From an uncultured Flavobacteriaceae bacterium (GTDB taxonomy: Bacteria > Bacteroidota > Bacteroidia > Flavobacteriales > Flavobacteriaceae): a stretch of 64,000 nucleotides of DNA. Positions 54,835 through 62,932 of this stretch are shown here, in pieces (within the stretch, counting starts at the first letter, position 1; every line of letters begins with the position of its first letter). A model generated the notes under the pieces. It made no database searches and was not told the origin of the DNA. It saw only the letters and a program-made list of their open reading frames with translations. The DNA is taken from NCBI GenBank assembly GCA_947500385.1, contig CANMSA010000016.1, positions 62,001 to 126,000 of the forward strand, read 5' to 3'. The position numbers and the translations under genes are program-made.

Positions 54835-55059
54835 TTATAGCTTGAAACCGAGCCACATCGGGCCAACGGCCAATAGAAGCATTGCGATGTTGAAACAAAC
54901 GTTTGAGGCATTGCCGACTTTAATACAGCACGCACGATTTAAAAAGAACCAAGCAAGAATACCGGTCACTACCGTTTTACGAACCGCTTCCGGTGCTTTG
55001 TCATAGACCCAAATTGATAAACACCGAAGCATCGACCCCTGACACACCCCTGTCACCAT
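54835..55059 (-). CDS. Possible small membrane protein
   Basis: This 74-residue frame lies in an otherwise empty 373-bp gap (54785-55157) and has two hydrophobic segments (VVTGILAWFFLN and FNIAMLLLAVGPMWLGF) with a polar turn, a realistic small-membrane-protein pattern. The more likely start is the ATG at residue 10 (55032). The sequence before it holds an inverted repeat, TGACA/TGTCA, which would then be upstream DNA. I do not recognise a family, so it is a tentative gene. Confidence 0.4.
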   Translation of the reverse strand: MVTGVCQGSMLRCLSIWVYDKAPEAVRKTVVTGILAWFFLNRACCIKVGNASNVCFNIAMLLLAVGPMWLGFKL

Positions 55060-55157
55060 GCTGTTTTAGCTTTGTAATCAACAACTCACCGGAAGGCTCG
55101 GTCTCTTAACGCTCAACCCATCCTGATTACAAACATATCACTTAATACCATCGATCT

Positions 55158-56558
55158 ATGAATTTCTTACAGCAGCGCATGCAAACCGAATTAGAAAACA
55201 AATCACTTTTTGAACAGGCCAGGACCCATGCCTATGCCTATATGGACGGAATCAGTGAAATGGATGCTTTCCCGTCCAAATCGAATCTAAAGAACATGGA
55301 ATATTTTGAAGAACCTCTTTCAAAACATTCATGTGACGCGGTAGCAGTTATACAACAACTGCATCAATATGGTGCTCCGGCTACTATTGCCCAAACAGGA
55401 GGAAGGTATTTTGGTTTTGTAAATGGCGGGGCCATTCCCGTATCGTTAGGCGTAAAATGGTTGACCGATGTGTGGGACCAATGCGGGGGACTTTACCTGA
55501 CCTCTCCCATCAATTCAAAACTAGAATCGGTGTGCGAAAACTGGTTAAAAAACATTTTTGGTCTTCCCAAAACGACCGTGGCCGGTTTTGTGAGTGGTAC
55601 TTCAATGGCCAATCTTTGCGGTCTAGCCGCGGCCCGTTTTCACCTGCTGCAAAAAATGGGATGGGATATTAATGAAAAAGGGCTACAAGGAGCTCCTAAC
55701 ATTCGTATCATCGCACACGATCAAGCGCATGCCAGCATTAAAAAAACGTTGGCATTGTTAGGGTATGGTAAAAATAGTATTGAATGGGTTGCATCTGACC
55801 GTCAGGGAAAATGCCTGTTGGAAGCGCTCCCTCCATTAGATGCCAGCTGCCTTGTGCTTTTACAGGCGGGAAACGCCAACACGGGTTCCTTTGACAATTT
55901 TGATGCTATTTGCGACTTGGCCAACAAAGCGGGTGCATGGGTGCATATCGATGGGGCTTTTGGATTATGGGCCGCTGCCTCAAAATCCCTATCCCATTTG
56001 ACAAAAGGGATTCATAAAGCCTCGTCTTGGGCGGTAGACGGGCATAAAACGTTGAACACTCCGTATGATTCGGGTGTTATTCTATGTAAACATCCGCGAG
56101 CCTTGGTCAGCGCCCTGCAAGCCTCTGGGGAATATATTATTTATAGCGAACAAAGAGATCCTTTGTTATATACACCCGAACTATCCAAACGAGCCAGGGC
56201 CATTGAACTTTGGGCCACCATGAAGTATTTGGGATCCGATGGGATAGATACAATGATAACCACTTTTCATGAACGTGCAAAACAGCTGGCATCCGGGCTT
56301 GCTAAACTAGGGCTTGAAATAATGAACGAGGTTGTATTTAATCAGGTATTGGTTGCAGCGGCACAAGAAAAACATACCGAAGAACTCATTACGTACATAC
56401 AATGCTCCAAAAAGTATTGGCTGGGCGGCTCTCTTTGGAACGGGAAAAGAGTCATCCGAATTAGTATCTGTTCTTGGATGACCACTGAAGAGGATATCGA
56501 AAACATCCTACTGCTATTCAAAAGAGGGTTTGTAAATATTGTGAATCGGGCGACTTAA
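55158..56558 (+). CDS. PLP-dependent group II decarboxylase family enzyme
   Basis: The 466-residue protein is a fold-type I PLP enzyme of the aromatic-amino-acid/glutamate decarboxylase group. GFVSGTSMANLCGL holds the phosphate-binding region, WVHIDGAFG has the Asp that pairs with the pyridine nitrogen, and AVDGHKTLNTPYDSG has the Schiff-base Lys. Members decarboxylate amino acids; some are aldehyde synthases or aspartate decarboxylases. The substrate is not clear. It lies upstream of the TetR gene on the same strand but separated by that gene's operator region. Confidence 0.9.
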   Translation: MNFLQQRMQTELENKSLFEQARTHAYAYMDGISEMDAFPSKSNLKNMEYFEEPLSKHSCDAVAVIQQLHQYGAPATIAQTGGRYFGFVNGGAIPVSLGVKWLTDVWDQCGGLYLTSPINSKLESVCENWLKNIFGLPKTTVAGFVSGTSMANLCGLAAARFHLLQKMGWDINEKGLQGAPNIRIIAHDQAHASIKKTLALLGYGKNSIEWVASDRQGKCLLEALPPLDASCLVLLQAGNANTGSFDNFDAICDLANKAGAWVHIDGAFGLWAAASKSLSHLTKGIHKASSWAVDGHKTLNTPYDSGVILCKHPRALVSALQASGEYIIYSEQRDPLLYTPELSKRARAIELWATMKYLGSDGIDTMITTFHERAKQLASGLAKLGLEIMNEVVFNQVLVAAAQEKHTEELITYIQCSKKYWLGGSLWNGKRVIRISICSWMTTEEDIENILLLFKRGFVNIVNRAT

Positions 56559-56610
56559 AGAACGTATTTGGAATACCCAACCCTCCAATTATGTTAAAAA
56601 TTTATAAATC

Positions 56611-56628
56611 ATAGACCTTTCGGTCTAT
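56611..56628. promoter_or_regulatory. TetR operator before the tetR-type gene
   Basis: ATAGACC and GGTCTAT form a 7-bp inverted repeat around TTTC. The same palindrome recurs before the efflux operon. TATATTTG (56645-56652) downstream is a plausible -7 element, so the operator would cover the upstream part of the promoter and allow autorepression. Confidence 0.8.
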
Positions 56629-56707
56629 ATGTTAAAATAATTTGTATATTTGTGTCGTTTACCAGCTATTGGTACCAACGAGGTACTTGGCATGTTATCG
56701 CATTTTG

Positions 56708-57289
56708 ATGGACAAAGCAGAACGAACAAAACAACATATTCTTAAAGTCAGCGCGGATCTTTTTAACACAAAAGGATATGCGGGAACCGCAATATCCGAT
56801 ATTTTAAATGCGTCAGGTTATTCCAAAGGTGCCATGTACAATGTTTTCAAAGATAAGGACACCCTATCGGAAGAGGCATTTCAATATAACTTTGAGCAGT
56901 TACGACTCATTATACGAGGGGCGCTACAATCCGCTTCGGGATCTAAGAAAAAACTGAAAGCTGTGGTGCGCGCTTCCAAAATAACGGCCGAACAAATAAA
57001 AGGTGGTTGCCCTATGTTGAATACGGCAGTGGAAGTCGACGATACCAATGAGCGTATGAATGAAATGGTCAAAAAAAACTTTCGCGTTTGGCAAAAGGCA
57101 ATTGAAGAAGTCATAACGGCCGGCATCGCAAAGAAAGAAATACGGGCCGATGTAAATAGTGAGCAAGTAGCACTTTTTTTGATCGCGTCTATTGAAGGAT
57201 CCATTTTGCTGTCGCAATCGAAAAAGGATAAAGGAATTTTAGAAATATGTGCCAGGCAACTTGACACCTATATCGATACCTTAAGCTGA
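56708..57289 (+). CDS. TetR-family repressor of the adjacent RND efflux operon
   Basis: The start is set at the ATG of MDKAERTKQHILK; the longer frame from 56642 would overlap the promoter. The 193-residue protein has the TetR helix-turn-helix (about 7-53; ISDILNASGYSKGAMYNVFKDK) and a C-terminal ligand domain of the TetR_C type (GGCPMLNTAVE). Identical-arm palindromes before its own gene and before the TolC gene 50 bp downstream make it the likely repressor of both. The inducer is unknown. Confidence 0.92.
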   Translation: MDKAERTKQHILKVSADLFNTKGYAGTAISDILNASGYSKGAMYNVFKDKDTLSEEAFQYNFEQLRLIIRGALQSASGSKKKLKAVVRASKITAEQIKGGCPMLNTAVEVDDTNERMNEMVKKNFRVWQKAIEEVITAGIAKKEIRADVNSEQVALFLIASIEGSILLSQSKKDKGILEICARQLDTYIDTLS

Positions 57290-57305
57290 TTTTTTTTATC
57301 CCATT

Positions 57306-57323
57306 ATAGACCGTACGGTCTAT
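57306..57323. promoter_or_regulatory. TetR operator before the efflux operon
   Basis: ATAGACCGTACGGTCTAT is a perfect 18-bp palindrome sharing both arms with the site at 56611. It lies 17 bp before the start of the TolC-family gene, so binding would block transcription or its start. ATATGTTAAA follows both copies. Confidence 0.85.
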
Positions 57324-57339
57324 ATGTTAAATATATAAT

Positions 57340-58689
57340 ATGAAAAGATACATCACACTATTCTATTTTCTATCCATTTGTACTATTGGATGGTCCCAAA
57401 GTGTTTTAGACACCTATATAACGCAGGGTCTCGAACAGAACCAACAGTTCATTCGCGAACAACTAAATGCCAAGGTTGCCATTGAAGATCTAAAGGAATC
57501 TAAAAGTCTTTTTTTTCCAGATATAAGTTTCAATGCAAGTTATACCTTGTCTGAAGGTGGAAGGACCATCGGCTTTCCTGTGGGAGATCTATTAAATCCG
57601 GTTTACAAAACACTCAACGAACTTACGGCAACCAATCAATTTCCTGAAAACATTGCAAACGTCGACGAAGCACTCCTCCCCAACAATTTTCATGATACAA
57701 AAATACGGGTCATACAGCCCCTTCTTAACACCGACATCTATTACGGCTACAAGGCGAAAAAAGCACAAGTTTCCTTGGTTGAAGAAAAAACCAAAGCGTT
57801 CGAGAATGCCCTCATTTTTAAAATAAAGGAGGCATATTACAGCTATTTAAAAATACTAGAACAGCAAAAAGTACTTGAAAACACCCGTGTGGTGGTCAAG
57901 GAACTCGTACGGGTAAATTCAAAGCTGGTAAAGTACGAAGTTGCCACCAAAGAGGTGTGGTACAATGCCAAAGCACAATTGTACACGATCGATGCATCGT
58001 TGGCAAGCGTCGAAAAAGGAGTGCATGCCGCAAAGAACTTTTTCAACTTCCTTTTGAATCGGGACCTAGAAGAAACCATAGAAGTCGATTTGGATATCAA
58101 CCCGCAATTTTTCGACCAGAAATTAACGTCGCTACAGGAAACCGCAGTGGCGGCCCGTAGTGAAATTCGTCAGCTACGCAACGGAATAAAAGCCACTGAT
58201 TTTGAACTAAAAAAGAACAAAGGGTATTTAATTCCCGATATAGCAATTGCTGTAGAAATGGGGTACCAAGGCTTTGACTACTCCTTTGGTAATGAACAGG
58301 ATTATTACTTGGCAAACTTTAGTCTTTCATGGCCCCTTTTCAAAGGTGGTGGGAACAAAGCGAAAACCAGGCGATCCGCCTATCAAAAGCAACAACTTAA
58401 AGCCGAGATGAATGACTTGGAAAACACTATACGTCTTGAAGTTTCGAATGCCTATTACCGCTATTCAGAAACCATTCGCATTCATTCCGCCGCTACCGCC
58501 GTACTGAAAAACGAACAGGAAAACTTCAAGATCATTAATGGAAAGTACCGACAAAGTCAGGCAATCCTGGTTGAATTCAACGAGGCCAGAAACAATTTGA
58601 CAACCGCTGAATTAAACGAAGTAATCTCAAAATACGACATCCTAATTGCTTACGCAGATTTGCAAAGAACCCTTCAAAAACAAGACTAA
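57340..58689 (+). CDS. TolC-family outer-membrane efflux protein
   Basis: The 449-residue protein has a signal peptide (CTIGWSQ) and the long helical hairpin repeats of the OEP/TolC family (KIKEAYYSYLKILEQQKVLE and EVSNAYYRYSETIRI). It forms the outer-membrane exit duct of a tripartite pump. It is the first gene of the operon, followed by the adaptor gene 1 bp after its stop and the RND pump gene. Control by the TetR repressor is indicated by the operator just upstream. Confidence 0.93.
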   Translation: MKRYITLFYFLSICTIGWSQSVLDTYITQGLEQNQQFIREQLNAKVAIEDLKESKSLFFPDISFNASYTLSEGGRTIGFPVGDLLNPVYKTLNELTATNQFPENIANVDEALLPNNFHDTKIRVIQPLLNTDIYYGYKAKKAQVSLVEEKTKAFENALIFKIKEAYYSYLKILEQQKVLENTRVVVKELVRVNSKLVKYEVATKEVWYNAKAQLYTIDASLASVEKGVHAAKNFFNFLLNRDLEETIEVDLDINPQFFDQKLTSLQETAVAARSEIRQLRNGIKATDFELKKNKGYLIPDIAIAVEMGYQGFDYSFGNEQDYYLANFSLSWPLFKGGGNKAKTRRSAYQKQQLKAEMNDLENTIRLEVSNAYYRYSETIRIHSAATAVLKNEQENFKIINGKYRQSQAILVEFNEARNNLTTAELNEVISKYDILIAYADLQRTLQKQD

Positions 58690-58690
58690 A

Positions 58691-59737
58691 ATGAACCGAA
58701 ACAAACTTCTTGTATCCGTAGCACTATTGCTCTTTTTATCCTGTAAAAAGGAGTATGGAGAGGCCCAACAAAAAAACAGCCCATATAGTGCAGTAAAGGC
58801 AACTGCCTTAAATACCCTATCGAACGTTACGCCGATCATCGCCTCCGGGAAATTGGCTTCAAAAAAAGAAATAGTATTGTCCTTTAAAATTGGCGGTATT
58901 GTGCGCTCTTTATCCTATGAAGAAGGCGACCATGTAAAAAGTGGAAGTACCCTTGCGGCCTTGGACGTTGTAGAGATCGATGCGCAGGTAACCGCCGCCC
59001 AAAACAGTTATGACAAGGCCATGCGCGATTTAAATAGGGCCACGAATCTTTTCAAGGATACCGTCGCCACTTTAGAGCAAAAACAAAACGCGGAGACTGC
59101 CAAGGAAATCGCCGCTTCACAACTACAGATTGTTCATTTTAACAGAAGGTATGCCCAAATAAAGGCACCGCTTGCAGGAAAGATTCTAAAACGTTTTGTC
59201 GAAATCGGGGAGTTGGTTTCTCCGGGGCAGCCTATTTACAAATTTGGCGGTGCAGGTACCGGGAATTCACAAGTGGTGCGAATCGGCTTGTCTGATATTG
59301 ATATTGTTAAACTGGCCATTGGAGATAAAGCAAAAGTCACTTTCGATGCCTTTAAGCACAACAACTACACCGCCATAGTAACTGAAATTGCGGAAGTGTC
59401 CGATCCAAAGACCGGAGTCTATACCGTTGAACTATCCTTTATTGACTATCATCAAGAGCTTAAAAACGGCTTTATTGGCAAGATTAAGCTACTGCCCTCC
59501 AAAACACCAAAAACATATAAAATCCCCATGGACGCATTGGTCGAAGGCAATGGAAAAACAGCGAAAATCTTTTATACCGGTGACCTTAAAACGGCTCAGG
59601 GAAAAACCGTACAAGTTGATCAAATACTAAAAGATCATTTTACGGTACCTATCGATCAAATCGATTCAGACCATCTTATTATTACTGCTGGTGCCCCTTA
59701 TTTAAGAAATAACGATTCAATACGGATAACACAATGA
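58691..59737 (+). CDS. RND efflux periplasmic adaptor (HlyD/MFP family), lipoprotein
   Basis: The start is the ATG at 58691 (MNRNKLLVSVALLLF), giving a lipoprotein signal (LFLSC); the frame from 58646 overlaps the TolC gene. The 348-residue protein has the lipoyl-like hairpin (GGIVRSLSYEEGDHVKSGS and IKAPLAGKILKRFVEIGE) and a beta-barrel domain. It links the inner-membrane pump with TolC. Its stop overlaps the RND start by ATGA, so the three are translated in concert. Confidence 0.93.
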   Translation: MNRNKLLVSVALLLFLSCKKEYGEAQQKNSPYSAVKATALNTLSNVTPIIASGKLASKKEIVLSFKIGGIVRSLSYEEGDHVKSGSTLAALDVVEIDAQVTAAQNSYDKAMRDLNRATNLFKDTVATLEQKQNAETAKEIAASQLQIVHFNRRYAQIKAPLAGKILKRFVEIGELVSPGQPIYKFGGAGTGNSQVVRIGLSDIDIVKLAIGDKAKVTFDAFKHNNYTAIVTEIAEVSDPKTGVYTVELSFIDYHQELKNGFIGKIKLLPSKTPKTYKIPMDALVEGNGKTAKIFYTGDLKTAQGKTVQVDQILKDHFTVPIDQIDSDHLIITAGAPYLRNNDSIRITQ

Positions 59738-62700
59738 AACTACCTGAATTAGCCATAAAGAACCATCAATTTGTACTGATTGCGGTATTGCTCACAGTAT
59801 TGATCGGTATACGGGCATTTACCACGATGCCGCGTTCTGAAGACCCTTTCCTAAACCTTCCAAACTTTACGATTGTAGTGGTATATCCCGGTGCGAGCCC
59901 TGGTGATATGGAAGACCTTATTGTAGATCCCATTGAGGAGGTGGTAGACGAAATAGATAACATAGCGGAAATTCGGACCGAAATCTCCAGTGGTCTAGCC
60001 GTATTGAAGGTAGAAGGGGAATACGGGGTAGACTATGATGCCATACATGATGATATTTTACAAGAAATAGCCGCCATACGCAGTGAATTGCCCGCTGGAA
60101 TAATTGAGTTAGACGTTACTCAATTCAAACCTGAAGATCAAGTGGTTGTGCAGCAATATGCGTTCGTTTCAGAAAGCCTGCCATATAGCCGTTTACAGGA
60201 TTTTGCCGAAATGCTCGAAGATGAAATAGAAAAGGTCGCTTTCGTAAAAAAGGCCGAAATAGAGGCCATGCCAAAAGAAGAAGTAAGGGTGAGTCTCGAT
60301 TTTCAAAAAATGGCACAGCTCGGCATCAACCTACCACAAGTAATCGGAGTACTTCAAAAAAACAATGTAAATACTCCTGGAGGTAGCATAAAATCGGGTA
60401 GCTTGGCCTTCAATATCAAGACTTCGGGCGCGTATGAGAATCTGGATGCCATTCGGCAAACCGCCATCGCGGCAGAAGGCGACCAAATCGTTTATCTCAA
60501 AAACATCGCTACTGTCAACTACGCATATGAAGATCTTCGATGGAAGGCGCGGTACAATGGGGAAAAGGCAATTTACCTGACCGTTACTCAAAAAAAAGGA
60601 GGGAACATCTTAAATTTTGCCAAGGACCTCCAAGAGGTAGTTGATCGTTTTCAAGCTACCTTACCGTCTAATTTGACATTGGAAACTTCTTTTGAGCAAG
60701 CTCCGGCCGTTCAAACAAGAATCAACGACTTTATTTCCAATTTACTACAGGGAGTACTTTTGGTGGGAATCATTATTCTCTTGTTTCTGGGATGGCGACC
60801 GGCGCTGGTAGTCATGGTCGTGATCCCTTTATCGATCTTAATTGCGATCATGTTGTTGGATTTCAATGGGTATGCCCTACAGCAAATTTCAATTGCGGCA
60901 CTTGTAATCGCCCTGGGTTTATTGGTCGATAACGGTATAGTGGTCATCGAAAACATTGTTCGGTTCAGGCGGGAGGGCCATTCCCTTTTACATGCCGCCG
61001 CAAAGGGCACGGGAGAAGTCGGTTATGCCATCGTAAGTTCGACCCTTACCACCGTCTTGGCTTTTGCTCCGTTGGCAATGCTACAGAGCGGACCGGGAAA
61101 TTACCTCCGATCCCTGCCGTTAACGGTCATTTTTGTGTTATGTGCCTCCCTTTTACTGGCGCTCACTTTTACCCCTATATTGGCCAGCAGGGTGTTAAAA
61201 AAGGACAAGGTGTTAAAATCATCCAAGCTCATCGACGCTTTTGAGCATTTTATTCAAAAAAAGTATGTTCCCCTACTGCGCTATTCGCTTAAAAAGGGAT
61301 GGATTATCGTTGGTCTGGGCATACTGGTACTAGTAGGTTCCCTTGCACTGTTCCCAAGCATCGGGGTCAGTTTTTTTCCAACCGCGGACAAGCCTTTGTT
61401 GATCATCAATGTAGACCACCCCTATTCTAGCAATATCGATCATACGGATCAGAGTATCCGTTTTATCGAAAGTGTGCTAGATACGACCGAGTATGTTAAA
61501 AATTATTCCGTCAACGCAGGCCATGGCAATCCGCAAGTGTACTACAACCGTGTTCCCGATGAATACAAAACATACAGTGGGGAGGTGCTTGTTAATTTTA
61601 ATGATTGGGATCCTACCAGATTTTACCCCACACTGCAACAACTTCGCAACGCTTTTGACCACTATCCTCATGGCCAAATATCGTTTCGAGAACTCAAAAA
61701 TGGCGCCCCTTTCGAAGCTCCTATAGAAGTTTTGCTACTAGGGCAAGAAATTGATACGCTCAAAAAAATTGCCTTTGAAGTCGAAAAAATCATCTCCGAT
61801 TCACCGGGAACTATTGATGTAAGGAACCCCTTGGCCGTAGCCAAGACCGATGTCAAAATAAGCATAAACCGCGACAAGGCCGCTCTATTCAATGTATCCC
61901 TATTGGACATTGATCAAACAGTTCGCGCCAGCTTGAATGGGCTTCAAATAGACAACGTCAATATTGATAGTGAAGATGAAAACTACCCTTTGGTCATTAG
62001 ACTTCCGATAACGGAAAGAAATAGCCTTGAAGATTTTGACAAAGTATACGTCACGAACACCCAAGGCCTCGACATTCCGTTAAAACAACTGGCGTCATTG
62101 GTATTTGAACAAGACTATGCAGAGATCAATCACTTTAACACCCAACGAAATACGGCCGTTACCGCCAATGTCATAGACCCTGACAAGACCAAATTGTATA
62201 CCGAGCAAATACTTCCCAAGTTAGACGCCTACGATTGGCCAGAAGGGTATTCGTACTATATGGGCGGTGAGTACGAAACCCAAAACGAAAGCTTTGGCGA
62301 TTTGGGAATTCTCCTGGGTACCGCTTTAATTTTAATATTCGCGGTGTTGGTCCTCCAATTTCGCAGTATCGGCCAACCCCTGATTATTTTTTCCGCCATA
62401 CCCCTTGCCATCAGCGGGTCGTTCATTGCGCTTTTTCTTACGGGATGGTCTTTCTCCTTCTTTGCGTTTGTAGGCTTCATCAGTTTGATTGGAATCGTAG
62501 TGAACAACGCCATCATACTTGTTGATTATACCAACCAACTTATCCAAGAAGGCACGGAAAAGCTAAAAGCGATCGAGATGGCCGCAAGTCGCAGGTTTAC
62601 CCCAATTGTTTTAACTTCTTTAACGACGATCTTAGGTCTTATGCCACTTACCTTGGCCGGAACCCAATTATGGTCTCCCCTGGGGTGGACCTTAATCGGT

Positions 62701-62790
62701 GGTATGCTGTCTAGTACGGTACTGGCCCTTTTGGTAGTTCCGGTATTGTACAAATGGTTTACCCTCCAAAAGAAAAAAGCTTCTGTCTAA
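59734..62790 (+). CDS. RND-family efflux pump (AcrB/HAE-type), inner membrane
   Basis: The 1018-residue protein has the 12-segment layout with two large periplasmic loops. The fourth segment has LGLLVDNGIVVIENI: one Asp of the usual proton-relay pair (VDD) is present and the second is Asn, as in several RND subgroups. The N-terminus (TTMPRSEDPFLNLPNFTIVV) resembles the cation/multidrug group of environmental bacteria. It exports small hydrophobic compounds or drugs with proton influx. The cargo cannot be told from sequence. Confidence 0.94.
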   Translation: MKLPELAIKNHQFVLIAVLLTVLIGIRAFTTMPRSEDPFLNLPNFTIVVVYPGASPGDMEDLIVDPIEEVVDEIDNIAEIRTEISSGLAVLKVEGEYGVDYDAIHDDILQEIAAIRSELPAGIIELDVTQFKPEDQVVVQQYAFVSESLPYSRLQDFAEMLEDEIEKVAFVKKAEIEAMPKEEVRVSLDFQKMAQLGINLPQVIGVLQKNNVNTPGGSIKSGSLAFNIKTSGAYENLDAIRQTAIAAEGDQIVYLKNIATVNYAYEDLRWKARYNGEKAIYLTVTQKKGGNILNFAKDLQEVVDRFQATLPSNLTLETSFEQAPAVQTRINDFISNLLQGVLLVGIIILLFLGWRPALVVMVVIPLSILIAIMLLDFNGYALQQISIAALVIALGLLVDNGIVVIENIVRFRREGHSLLHAAAKGTGEVGYAIVSSTLTTVLAFAPLAMLQSGPGNYLRSLPLTVIFVLCASLLLALTFTPILASRVLKKDKVLKSSKLIDAFEHFIQKKYVPLLRYSLKKGWIIVGLGILVLVGSLALFPSIGVSFFPTADKPLLIINVDHPYSSNIDHTDQSIRFIESVLDTTEYVKNYSVNAGHGNPQVYYNRVPDEYKTYSGEVLVNFNDWDPTRFYPTLQQLRNAFDHYPHGQISFRELKNGAPFEAPIEVLLLGQEIDTLKKIAFEVEKIISDSPGTIDVRNPLAVAKTDVKISINRDKAALFNVSLLDIDQTVRASLNGLQIDNVNIDSEDENYPLVIRLPITERNSLEDFDKVYVTNTQGLDIPLKQLASLVFEQDYAEINHFNTQRNTAVTANVIDPDKTKLYTEQILPKLDAYDWPEGYSYYMGGEYETQNESFGDLGILLGTALILIFAVLVLQFRSIGQPLIIFSAIPLAISGSFIALFLTGWSFSFFAFVGFISLIGIVVNNAIILVDYTNQLIQEGTEKLKAIEMAASRRFTPIVLTSLTTILGLMPLTLAGTQLWSPLGWTLIGGMLSSTVLALLVVPVLYKWFTLQKKKASV

Positions 62791-62819
62791 ACGAACCAAG
62801 GCAACGTACAATTTTACAA

Positions 62820-62865
62820 TACATGGTAGTCTTCATTGAAAAATGAATCCCCTGGCTACCATGTA
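62820..62865. other. Two-part hairpin element between convergent genes
   Basis: TACATGGTAG (62820-62829) pairs with CTACCATGTA (62856-62865), enclosing a second perfect stem TTCATT/AATGAA with a GAAA tetraloop (62832-62847). It lies between the RND gene and the convergent hydrolase. No T tract follows on either strand, so it may be an atypical bidirectional terminator or a structured RNA. Confidence 0.5.
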
Positions 62866-62932
62866 GTTTGTATTATAAAACGGATCAATAAAAACCACCA
62901 AAACCTGCTTAAAATTGTTCTAGAAAAGAATC

